Source: Trebouxia sp. TZW2008 (Eukaryota; Chlorophyta; Trebouxiophyceae; Trebouxiales; Trebouxiaceae). Taken from it: DNA of 64,000 bases. The stretch spans positions 171,465-235,464 of the forward strand of contig BDIU01000090.1 in NCBI GenBank assembly GCA_002118135.1, in the 5' to 3' direction. Numbering within the stretch: position 1 is the first letter of the stretch; every line of letters begins with the position of its first letter. Below, one piece after another: positions 32,101 through 42,600 of this stretch. The translations under genes and the position numbers were made by a program. The notes below the pieces were generated by a model. That model made no database searches and had not been told where the DNA came from. It worked only from the letters and a program-made list of their open reading frames with translations.

Positions 32101-34893
32101 ATGACCAGGCATAACACGCTATTGCGCTTACTTCGCACAGCACAGGGCTCGAGATACTCTGGCGTCGTCATCTGTGGTAAGTGGGTGATCTCAGTGCGCC
32201 CGGCGCAGCACGTCATGTCGCAGCTGATCAGATGCTCATATGCCGCTGGAAGACTGGACCATAGCAAGCTCGCTTGTCAAGGCGTTGTTGCTTTCGGACA
32301 GCAACTTGCCACTCAGAAGTTCAGCAAAGCTTGCGTTCACAAACAAAAGACATCCAGGACACTCCGCAAGGTGCAGTCTGTGAGCGGTGCGAGTGCCTTT
32401 ATCGGCTAGGTCAACCCTTGCAAAGTTGTGCTGCGAAGCTTTCACTTTACAAGCTGAGTTCAAGCGACATGCTGCTTGCTACAGACACAAATCAAAACAG
32501 ACAGCTTGCAACGACCCCAAGTTCAGCAGCTTCTATCCCTGAATTTGACATCCTGAGGCCACTTTCGGTGGTCAGAGCGAAGAATGGGGAGACGATACCA
32601 TTAGTGTCCGTCTTCCAGGCAAGCACCTGACTGTTCCCTATGCAAAGTTGTCCACTTCTGCAAAGCAATGTGAAGCACAGCGCACAGGGCAACACACTCA
32701 ACTTGCTGTGCAGAACTACGGACCAAAGCATGTCTGCTTACTGCCTTTCCTTACCCATTTTGCAGACCTGAGCTCATGGGAGTATGCCAAAAAGCTGAAG
32801 GCAATCCTCCCTCAAATTGAGGCTGCAGGCATCCAGGTGGGCCTTGTTGCATTTCAGCCATTGCCATGCATGTGATCATGCTCAGACAGAGAGACCACAA
32901 AGTACTTGCAGCTCTCTCGCATTCAACAGCAACACATTGCTCTGTATGCACATTTTCGTTGACAGCGTAATGTCAAGACGCCGCAGCCATGTGTTGCTGC
33001 ACAAATGATCATGCTCAATGATCACACAAAGCATTGGCAGTGTTTCTACACTCCACAGCAACTCACTGCGTTATGCGCAATGCACTTGCCTGCTCAAAGC
33101 TCAAGGCCCTGGTATTGTTGTGTAGGTGGTTGTTGTGGGTCTTGGCAGCAGGCAAAACGCCTTGCAGTTTTCCAAGCTGCTGGACTTCCCCTTGCGCCTG
33201 CTGTATGCAGGTCAGCCCATGATAGAAGTGACATTGACTTTGCAACCTGACAATGTTGCACATGCACTGGCCTCTTTTGCCCGCAACACCTGATGACTGT
33301 TACAGTGCCGTCAGATGATTGTGCAGTTCGCAGCAGGCAGGCAACACAATTTTGCCAACAGTGCTATGCCCAAGTTGGGCTTTGCACGCTATTGACTGCC
33401 TCTACTGTCTTCTTCTGAGCCATTAACTGTTGCTTTTGTCCAGATTGAGACTTGTTCGTGCTGCAGATCCTGAAGGGGTCTGTTACAAAGCTCTGGGATT
33501 CTCACCTGGCTTTGCTGCTGATGCACCAGTCTCTGCCTACCTGAAGCTGCTGCCCATGCTGGCTGGCATTGGCTCCCCCGGCACCATACAAGAGGTGACA
33601 GTAATGATAGTAACATCAACAACTTTCAGCGCATGTGCTAGGTATGTGTGGCCCAAGTCCAGTCTCGCCAGACCAGAGGTGATGGCGACAATAGGCATCA
33701 TCAAAATGACATCATCCCATTGACGTTGACAATCATGATAAGTATTGCATCTAGTCACACAAAAGTAATGATGATGGTCATAATCAATGTCATGATGATG
33801 TTGATGGTCTTTCAATTGCTGGCACAAGCGCTAGGTGTAAGTGGCTCAACTGCTGTCTTGCTAGGCCAGCAGAAACTCATTAAGTTTTAGGGGCACAGCA
33901 ACAACAGTGTTCGATTTGCCAGCCTGCATGCCGTGAAAGCAGACAATGCGTGCTCTGGTCGTACACATTGAGCGCTCAATGTTTAGCTTGCAAAACCATT
34001 GACACAGGATCTGTTTATGCCTGCCCTTGCCAAGGATGCATGTATGGACTGTAGGTTCTGAGAGGGTATGTGGGAGATAGATCTAGCAAACCTGTGTGGG
34101 ATGGAAATGTAGCTTTCAGCGCAGAAAGCTAGCTCCAGAACTGCAAGATGCTGACTATTGCATTGCTTATGCATTGTGAGCGCTCGTAAATGAGCTTGCA
34201 CGACCATTGAACAAGAATTGTGCCGGCCTGGCTGTGGCAAAGATGCATCTATGGGTGCGCTGTAGGTTTTGAGAGGGTATGTGGGAGACAGATCTAGCAG
34301 ACCTGTGTGGGACGGAAATGTAGCTTTCAATGTGCTGGGCAAAGGCTATCAGCGCCCCTTTGAGCTTGCCACCTTGCGCCTCAACCACATGGTCAACATA
34401 CTGCCAAGATGTGGGTCCTTTGCTTTGCCTCCACACTTTTTGTAGAGAAATATCAATCACAGGGTCAACATATTGCCAACTCGTGCGTTATTTACAATGC
34501 CAATATGCTTCTGTTTGATACTGTCCAAAGTGGATTGACAGTATATACTTATTGCACATGAGCAGCGTGTCGACAACCACACATTGTTGTTGTAGCATTC
34601 GTCCAGTGCAACACAATGTCTGCTTGTTCAGGCAAATGTATCTGCAAATGTTGGTTTCTTTTGTGACCCTGCAGTATACTCAAGCAGCGTTATGGTGCTG
34701 TGCAGGGAATTCTTTGTGCCCGGAAAATACAGCTTTGCTGACTCAGCAAGGGGGCACCCTGCTGTTTCAGGATGAGCAGACAGTGTTCAGACAGAATGAT
34801 GCTGGCATCTTGAAATACACTAGTATTGCAGATCTCATTGCAGCTATCAGCAAGCTGCAACAGAAGACCATAACCAGCAAAAGCCAGGTGTAA
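32101..34893 (+). CDS. Thioredoxin-fold AhpC/TSA-like protein, probably plastid
   Basis: ATG 32101 gives a basic, Ser-rich N-terminus (MTRHNTLLRLLRTAQGSRYS) suited to organelle import; the exact first splice is not resolved. Coding blocks in order: PEFDILRPLSVVRAKNGETI (about 32540-32620); LPFLTHFADLSSWEYAKKLK (about 32740-32838); VVVVGLGSRQNALQFSKLLD (about 33130-33213); PEGVCYKALGFSPGF and LAGIGSPGTIQE (about 33445-33594); VLRGYVGDRSSRPVWDGN and KGYQRPFELATLRLNHM (34266-34391); GGTLLFQDEQTVFRQNDAGI (34706-34893). This order matches a cyanobacterial and plastid AhpC/TSA-like family that differs from true peroxiredoxins. No Cys is seen at the peroxidatic position (THFADLSSWEYA replaces a TxxC-type loop), so peroxidase activity is doubtful. 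Confidence 0.75.
34055..34125 (+). pseudogene. Ghost of the VLRGYVGDRSSRPVW exon 5' part
   Basis: After a CTGTAG acceptor, about 70 bases closely match the exon at 34266 (copy has a few substitutions) and then diverge. The surrounding intron sequence (CATTGA.CA...TGCC...TGC.AAGGATGCAT) is also duplicated, so the unit is about 211 bases. Confidence 0.88.
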
Positions 34894-34917
34894 CAGAAGC
34901 ATTAGCTGTCTGTACTG

Positions 34918-35036
34918 CCAGTTTAGAAGACCTGTTCTGAGGTGGTATTGTTGCCAGCATTCTGAAGTATGCCAGTATTGCAGATCTGACTGCAGCCATT
35001 GCCCAGCTGCAACAGAAGTTGATAGCCAGGTGTAGT
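34918..35036 (+). pseudogene. Ghost of the terminal exon after the stop codon
   Basis: About 115 bases copy the 3' end of the last exon (GILKYTSIADLIAAISKLQQ region) and flanking GTGTAACAGAAGC 3' sequence, beginning 25 bases after the stop. There is no splice site to copy here, showing that duplication does not need one. Confidence 0.88.
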
Positions 35037-35383
35037 AGAAGCAGTAATTGTTGATACTGTCAGTCAAGGTACTCAATTTTTTACTGGTGATATTCCCAAT
35101 GCTGTTGGAAATGTTCACATCACAGCTATCGATCTCGATTTGGTTACAGTAACATTAGCGTTAGCGTTCCGTTATCTATTCATGCGTTCGTGTTGAAGTC
35201 TATCATAGTGAATCTATCACAGATGATGATGTTTGATGCACTGTCAAGCATTAATGCCGTCCATGGTTGCTTGTGTTCAAGCTGTGTGTCGTCTGCATGT
35301 CTCTTTGCACGCCACATGCAGCAAATGTCTGAGCAAATGTGCTTCTCGTCCGTGCGGAAATCACGTTTGAGCGCGGGAGTGCG

Positions 35384-35405
35384 CACGTGTGGGAGCCCGC
35401 ACGTG
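35384..35405. promoter_or_regulatory. Paired G-box (CACGTG) elements
   Basis: Two palindromic CACGTG hexamers (35384-35389 and 35400-35405), 16 bases start to start, about 110 bases before ATG 35515 in a short GC-rich stretch. In plants such boxes bind bZIP/bHLH factors; light or stress control of the metallo-hydrolase gene is inference. Confidence 0.55.
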
Positions 35406-35514
35406 CCTCAACGTGCTAAGAGTTTGCAGCTCTGGTTGTAGCTTAGACGCGCGCAAGCGCGTCGTCACCAATCTGAGGCTTGCAGTCCGTACTTGACATC
35501 GCAAATCTTCCGCC

Positions 35515-38500
35515 ATGGGTCTGATTTCAACTCGCCGCCTGGTTTGGCTTTTTGTGGCTCTGCAGATCAGCTCGGTTACAAGAAGTGCACCTTATCAAGA
35601 CCCTTCGTGAGTCCTACCAGGAGAGGCGGTGCCTTCCGATTCAATCCGCCTGATAGCGCTTGGAACCGGTACGCCAAGTGTGTACAAGGAACAGGCAAGT
35701 CGCCACACTGCAACTGAAACGACTGGAAACGACCGGAAGTTGTGCATTCTGTAGGCACCTGCTTGCAGTGCGGCTTGACGGGTTCTCGTGGCTTGCTAGG
35801 TCTCGACAAGCTATCTTGTGCAAACCGGCGATGGCCAGAATTTCCTTTTCGATGCTGGGACGGGATCTATTGTCAATTTGTACGCGACAGTGGTTGACCT
35901 GTCGACCATCAACAAGGTACGAATATAGTACTCTTTCGTGACTTGCACCACGTATCGCATCTGGAGGGTCGGAGTAAGGGGTAAATTCAAAATTTACAGC
36001 GCGTATCCCGGCCGCAGGGACAGTGTATGGCGCAATTTTCTGACTGCAGCTGCTTGTGCATGCAGGTCTTCTTATCGCACCTGCACAGCGACCACATTAC
36101 GGACTTGGCGCCGCTGTATGCGATAGCAAGCGGGCACACCCAGCCATTGCAAGTCTGGGGACCATCAGGCGCGACTCCTGCAACCGGAACCAACGCAACA
36201 GTTGCCGGTTTGAGAGCGGTAGGCCTCTGCAAACCGACTATGGCGCACAAGCATCTTGCGCTTCTGTACCGTATCTCATCGAAATGCTGGGAGTCATGAT
36301 CGTTGGCACTTTCTGTGACAGGGTGCACTGCAGCTGAGACTTGTTTCCTGCTGCAGTTTTTGGGTTGGGACCAGGTGTCTCGCAACCATGTCAGTCAGTT
36401 CCCAGCCAACTACACTGGCAACACAATTGTTGCAAACGAGTTTGCCTATAATGTCACCAACCAGACCATCTACAACGCCAATGGAGTGCATGTAAGCATT
36501 GCTTTTCACCTTGCAATGTTTGGCAGCCAAGTGCAGGCATATGCATTGCAAAATCTTGCATGCATGCTGTGTTCTGAAGCAGTATGAGCATATTGTTGAA
36601 AGAAGCTGAACGCAGTACAGTCCGCATTGAGCATGACCTGCACTGGCATCAGCAAAGCAATGTGTCAAGTGAAAAGCCGTGACCCGCCCATAATGCAAAA
36701 TGTCAACATTGCAAGCAGGCCCAGTTATCGTCCCGAGTCCGAAGTTGTAACACACCACTCCGTTTATTTGCATATGCATTACTCCGGCTTTGTTTAATGT
36801 CTGCAGACATTTTCGTGCCCAAATTTTGATCCCGAGTCTGAAAAGTGTGACTCCATTTTGTGCTGTTTTAGGTCTGGTCAAATCCAGCATTCCATTACGA
36901 CACTCCTGGGCCTGTGTCTCTGAAGCTCAAGTGGAACAACATCACTGTGACATACTCAGGTAGCCTAATACACTGCTTATGTCTCAAAGCTCAAGGCAGT
37001 CTGCAAGTTGCATTTGAAAGACATTGGCGTACTTGATGTGGCAGAGATCAATGTACAGGAAAGAATTGTGCTGCCACCAGTATGGTCTTTTAAGCTTGTC
37101 TCCAATATGGCTCTGTACCGTGCTGACTGGACTGCAGAGCAATTTTTCATGAGCAAGAGCAGTCATCATGTTCCACATGTCTGTCCCTGACAGCCTTGAC
37201 AGCAGCTTCTTAAATCTTTGCCTTGCTTATATTGCATAGCAAGCCCATACAGCATTCTGCTGTTGCGCTCTGACCTGTGTGACTGCTCAGGTGACACTGT
37301 GCCGCTGGATACATTTGTCAACTTTGCTGGGGGTAGTGATGTAGTCATCCATGAGTCAGTGGGGCCTGTCTGGAACTTCAGCACTTCAGGGGTGGCTGGC
37401 ATCAACATTCTGCTGGTAAGTCATGGCTTCGTGCTGCAGCTTGCTGCTTATGCTGCAATGTGCTGCTTCGAAGAACCGTTAGGAGTGTGAACGCTGTGAC
37501 CCGTGTTAAGCAGTGCATTGCATATCATGACAGGCTGAGGTCGGCATTCTGCTATGTGATGCCTTCATGCTGCAGCATTGTGCTCAATGACACCCTTGTA
37601 CACACCGTTGCAATGCTTTTGTGCGATGCATTGGATTTCTGGAGTGGCTGGTAGCAATATACCACTGGCATGCCAGCACAGCTTCATGCTGCATCATCCT
37701 GCTTGTACAAGTCTTGACACTGCAGCATTGCAATTGTAGAGTCCTTGATACTGCGACGTACTGCTTGCAAGAGTTGACAGTGAATGCCATTGCTGCAATC
37801 CTTGTTTGCGCTGCATTGCGTTGTCTGGTCAGCTACGCTCACTGAAAGCATGCTTAACATGTTGATCGCAGTCTGAGAGCAGACAGATGCAGCTCCTTGT
37901 CTTGAAAGTGTATGTTTGTGCTGCAGAATCACACATCGCAGACTCAGGTTGGTCAGGTGTTTGCTGCGCTCAACCCAGGCCCAAGACTGGCCATTGCTAC
38001 CCACTTGAGCGTGAATGAGTACAGCATTGTGCCAATTCTCACAGCCATCAGGTCTACATATCCTAATGGACCCTTGGCAATTGCGCAAGATCTTGTCGCA
38101 TGGGATATCTCTCCTACCAACATCACTCAAAGAAGGTATGCGCCCTTCATTACAGGAATAGTCACAAGTCTTGCCCCTGCATACATTTGCATGCAGGCAT
38201 CTGTATGCCATGCAGCTGCTGGTGGAAATCTGTTTATGTATCATGGTTCTGGAAAATTGTGTGCTGGTCACCAGAGCTGCTGTGTTGTCCTGAATGTCCA
38301 CAGCGTCAAGGTCAGCTGGACCTTTGCAGCAAAGTGACTGCACTCACAGCCATGCATGCACACGATTGAGAGACATCACAAGTCTTGTAAGCCCCAGCTC
38401 TGCATGCTGAGCCTCACTGATATCTTCACTCATGGCACTTATGGATGCAGGTTCCTGGTGCAGCCAAACATCCAAGGAGGAATCTTTGTGCCCCAAGGCG

Positions 38501-38643
38501 GTGTGCCAAATCCCCCTGGCTACCGCCTGCCAGTGTCCTCTGCGCAGAGTTGGCCATTCCCAACTGTGACTGACACAGGCTTGACCTTGCTAGCTACAGC
38601 TGTCAATGCAAGCAGTACACCCCCAACCAGCACAGCTGGTTGA
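35515..38643 (+). CDS. Metallo-beta-lactamase-fold hydrolase with signal peptide
   Basis: Starts MGLISTRRLVWLFVALQISS, a clear signal peptide, so the protein probably enters the secretory pathway. Exons: 35515-35606 or so; RLIALGTGTPSVYKEQ (about 35640-35693); VSTSYLVQTGDGQNFLFDAG (35799-35915); VFLSHLHSDHITDLAPLYAI (about 36065-36217) with the zinc motif HxHxDH; FLGWDQVSRNHVSQFPANYT (about 36358-36491); VWSNPAFHYDTPGP (about 36872-36959); GDTVPLDTFVNFAGGSDVVI (about 37291-37412); NHTSQTQVGQVFAALNPGPR and IATHLSVNEYS with a further His ligand (about 37926-38134); last exon from about 38451. N-glycosylation sequons are numerous (ANYT, VTNQT, NNIT, NHT). The closest family I know is the arylsulfatase/RNase Z-like MBL group that includes GntH-type proteins; substrate unknown. 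Confidence 0.82.
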
Positions 38644-38850
38644 TACAGGCTTGACTCCACAGACGCGAGCAGCCAGTGCCAGCAAGATATACACTCCCTA
38701 TCAACACAGCTGGCTGATTTAGGATGTGGTCAGAACAGCTGGGTTTGCCAGTGTCTTCTGCACAGAGTCGCCATTGCACACTGTGATTGAGGCATTGACA
38801 AGGGCTAGCTGATTGAGGTGGCAGTCACAACGGCTGGCTGATGCAGGAGG
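38641..38850 (+). pseudogene. Ghosts of the metallo-hydrolase terminal exon
   Basis: Unit 1 (38641-38713) repeats the last 70 coding bases from GACACAGGCTTGACC to CACAGCTGG. Unit 2 (38735-38840) repeats an earlier start point (TGCCAGTGTCTTCTGCACAG against the real TGCCAGTGTCCTCTGCGCAG at about 38529). Both lie after the stop codon. Confidence 0.8.
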
Positions 38851-39652
38851 CAGTCAATGCAGATGGGATTGAACCATTGCAGCAGTGAACTACAAGTTGC
38901 CTGGGTACACATAACTATAAGTCAGCGGCATGCTGCAGCAGTAAACTGTTGTTCTGTATCAATAGCAGTGTTGTTTGCACTTGTACTGACCACAGACCGA
39001 GTTAAGTCTGGTGCAATCTGCAAGGAATTGGGCACACAGTCTGTTGTCAAGAGAGCAATAAACTGTACATGTACTGTTGCTGTGCAGAAGCTATGGCCTC
39101 TCAGATGTGACTGAATTGTAGTCAAGCTGGCTGTAACATGACACACTGTGACGCACTCCATTATGCAACAGGTTGCCATGCAAGTAATCTTTGCTACTTG
39201 CGAGGTGTGGCAGTTTGACCACATCTGATGAGCTTGCCAGACATCAACACACATGACTGCAGCATTCAGGGCAGTACGTTCAACATCTTGACAAAGCCAC
39301 CATACGCATGGCAATCTACTGCTTCTGGTGTCGATCCAAGTTTTAGCAGTCTACACGCTATGCACTTGTGATGGAAGGGATGTCTGCCTAGGCTATAGTA
39401 ACAGGGCCAAGGTTCTGTCATGTCCAGGTACCAGCATTACCACACTGTTTTGAAAAGCGGGTCTTGTCACCACGTGCGCACATTTGCTCTGATATTGCTG
39501 GACTGCCAATGGCCTGATGAATTGCCAGATCTTGGACATACAATCTCAAACCAATGATGAAACTTCGAAGTCGATCATCAATCCTGGCCTGGTGCAATGC
39601 CAGATCTTGAACACGCAACTCAAAAGCAATAAGAACAAGGGAAGGACATCAA
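38851..39652. other. Convergent intergenic region
   Basis: Lies between the metallo-hydrolase (+) and ADC synthase (-) 3' ends. Only short frames without signatures. An inexact repeat of CAATGCCAGATCTTG... occurs near 39520 and 39595 (AATTGCCAGATCTTGGACA / CAATGCCAGATCTTGAACA, about 75 bases apart). Confidence 0.45.
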
Positions 39653-42600
39653 TCAGTTCTTGCCAACATCTACACTTGCTATGGCTGCAGCAGGATCTTG
39701 CCCTTCGCTCAGGCTCACGGCCTTCAGTAGTGCCATAGCTTTGAGTCTCATTTCCTCATACTCCCCTTGAGTGTCAGATTGCACCACAATTGCTCCGCCA
39801 GCACCAATGCGAGTCAAGCCTCCATGCACCACCGCAGTCCTGATGACAATGTTGAGGTCACATGTGTCGTTGAACCCGAGGAACCCTATAGAGCCTGAGT
39901 ATATCCCGCGGGCCTCCCGCTCTAGGGTATCCAAAATTTGCATGCTGCGCACTTTTGGTGCCCCAGTCATGGAGCCACCAGGAAAGGCTGCCTTAATTGC
40001 GTCAATGAGGGAGATGTCAGCTCTTCGCTTGCCTCTGATGGTGCTGACCAGCTGATGAACTGTGGCAAAGCTTTCTACTTCCATCAAACCAGGGACATGC
40101 ACACTGCCCACCTGCATCAGCATTATGCATTTTCGGTTCTTTGCTGCAGTGACCTTTAATGGTGACCAGCTGATGGCCTGTTGCAAAGCTTCCACCTCCA
40201 TCAGACCAGGCACATGCAGACTGCCCACCTGCAGTCATGTACTTCACTCCTGTGCTACAGGGTCTTGACAAAACATTCAGGTGGACCATGACAAAGATTC
40301 CCGCTTTCATCAGACCTGGGACGAGTACATTGCCCACCTGCATTGACATATGCATTTCAATCCTACGCTGTAATGATCTCTGATCATACTGACCAGCTGA
40401 TGAACTGGTGGCAAAGCTGTCTACCTCTGTCAGACCAGGAACATGCTCACTGCCCACCTGCAGTCACATGCGGCATTGCAGCCCTGTGCTGCAGTGGTGC
40501 TGACCAACTAATGAACTGCTGCATAGCTTTCTAGTTTTGTCACACCAGGGACGTACATGCTGCCGATCTGCATCAGTGGGATGCTTTTTGAATTCTGTGC
40601 TACAAAGACCTGTGACTTCGCTCCTGTGGTACAGAACTTCTGTATTGAACGCTTGGAGCATGCGGTGCATGGTCAGGTATTTGGACATGCACTGACAATT
40701 GGTTCATATGCCTCATTTGCCATAAAGAGGTCAACAAATGACCAAACAGCATCAGCGAAGCAGAAACAGCTGTTATTCTAGGCCGTGTCAGACAAGCCTC
40801 TTGCTGACATGTTCTACCTGCCAATTCCTGATCAATGCACACACAGAAGCTTGTATACACGTTTGCAAGAAAACACAAAGCCAATGTGATGTAGCTCAAG
40901 TCTTACCTCACCGGTCTGGTCCAGGTCATTGCACAGCAGGCCAAACCGTTGGCAAAAAAAAAAGCAACAGCAAATGGCCCCACTGTGTGATGATAACTTA
41001 CCTCACACACTCGCCCCAAATCATTGCGCAGCAGGTCAACAATCATGAGGTTCTCAGCCTGGTCCTTCTCAGAGTTGGCCAGGGCTACTGCAGCTGCCCT
41101 GTCAGCTTCAGGGTCAGCTAATCGAGGTGCAGTGCCTTTGATTGGTCGTGCCTCCAATATTCCGCCTCTACCACCTCTAAGAAACCTGCAAATACATGTT
41201 GCAACAAGTTCAAAGGCTCGTCAATACAAGTCGTATACATTGATTTGAGTTGGCTTGTAATCGACAGAGGTGCAGCAAAGAAGAGATTCAGCTGCGACTG
41301 GACAGCACTCCATAAAAGGAGATTTGGTATGTATGTCAGAAGAAGCAGCAGCATGTCAAAGCTCATGCACAGCTGTGCAGAGGCCAGAAGGCACGGTGGC
41401 ATTGCAGAGGACAACAGGCAAAAGCAAATGCAGGGAAAACAGGCAAATAGCAATTGCAGAGAATCATAGGCAAAAGTAAATGCAGGGGAAAGCAGGCAGA
41501 TAGAAATTGCAGGATAACACAAACAGGCAGCTGGCAACTGCACAGAAATGCAAGCAAGCAGAAAGCAAACCTCTCAGGCGAGGAGCAGCAGATCCGAAGC
41601 TCATCTGCACCAAAAGACATCCACGCCGCATAGGGCGCTGGGTTGACTTTCTGCAGGGTCCTGTACAGGTGCAGGGCATTGACTGGATGCTGCCTGACCA
41701 GGGCCGTTGTGAGGCAGATCTCGTAGCTTTCACCATCGTACAAAGCCTGCTGACATGCTGCAACGTCTTGCAGGTACTGCTGTTTAGACCTGGCCAGCCT
41801 GAAAGTAGGAGGCTGATGCTGAGGCTGATGCTGAGTCAGATGTCGAGTCACAGCAGGAACTGCACCTGAGTCAGCCCTTGCACCTGTCACATGGCAGGGC
41901 TGTTTGATGCAGCCCTGATTGCTGCGCTGAGCTTCCTGCTGTTGCTGGGATAGATGCATGCTGTGGTCTGTCAAGCGGCGCGGTTCAAAATTCTGCTGGT
42001 GCTGAGGTGAATGTATGCTGTAATCTATGAACATGCTCTGCTCCGGCCCCTGCTGTGCTTTTTGCTGTTGCCCTTGCTCTTGCTGTCGCTCTTGATGCTG
42101 CTCTTGCTGGGCTGACCGCATGCTGTGATCTGTCAAGACACTGTCAAGCGATGCAAAGGAGCCACGCTGGTCTCTGTGGCTCCAGTCATCGTCAGACATG
42201 GCAGCGTCAGAAGAGGTGGCGTCCATGTGTTGGTGCGTCTGACTGCTGCCGGCTAGGCTGCTAGTGCTGCCCATGCCTGGCTCAGCCCTGTGGCTTGCCA
42301 AAGTGCCCTCCAAGGGCTGTTCAACAGCAGAGCTGTCACCAACACCTGATGTCCTACTGAGTTGCTGTCCAGTAAGGTGTGCTGTATCTTCACCATGTGA
42401 CCTTGGCTGCTGTGGCGTCTTGTGGTGGAAAGGTGATAGCTCAGCTGCTTGAGCTGTCCTTTGAACTGCATGCTGGGCAACAGTGTGGGAGTTTGGGATG
42501 GGTCCTGAATGTGTGCTGTTGCAGGGCTGTGCAGCATTCGTGACTGGAGTGGGTGCCATCTCTGATGACGTAGGTTGCATCGCCTGGATTGAGGCACGTG

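Noticed and set aside
32622..32650. GC-AG intron after SVFQ in the AhpC/TSA-like gene
   Set aside because: CAG|GCAAGC looks like a GC donor, but other splits nearby are possible; too uncertain to call.
35140..35175. Telomere-like TTAGCGTTAGCGTT
   Set aside because: Only two degenerate units; not a telomeric array.
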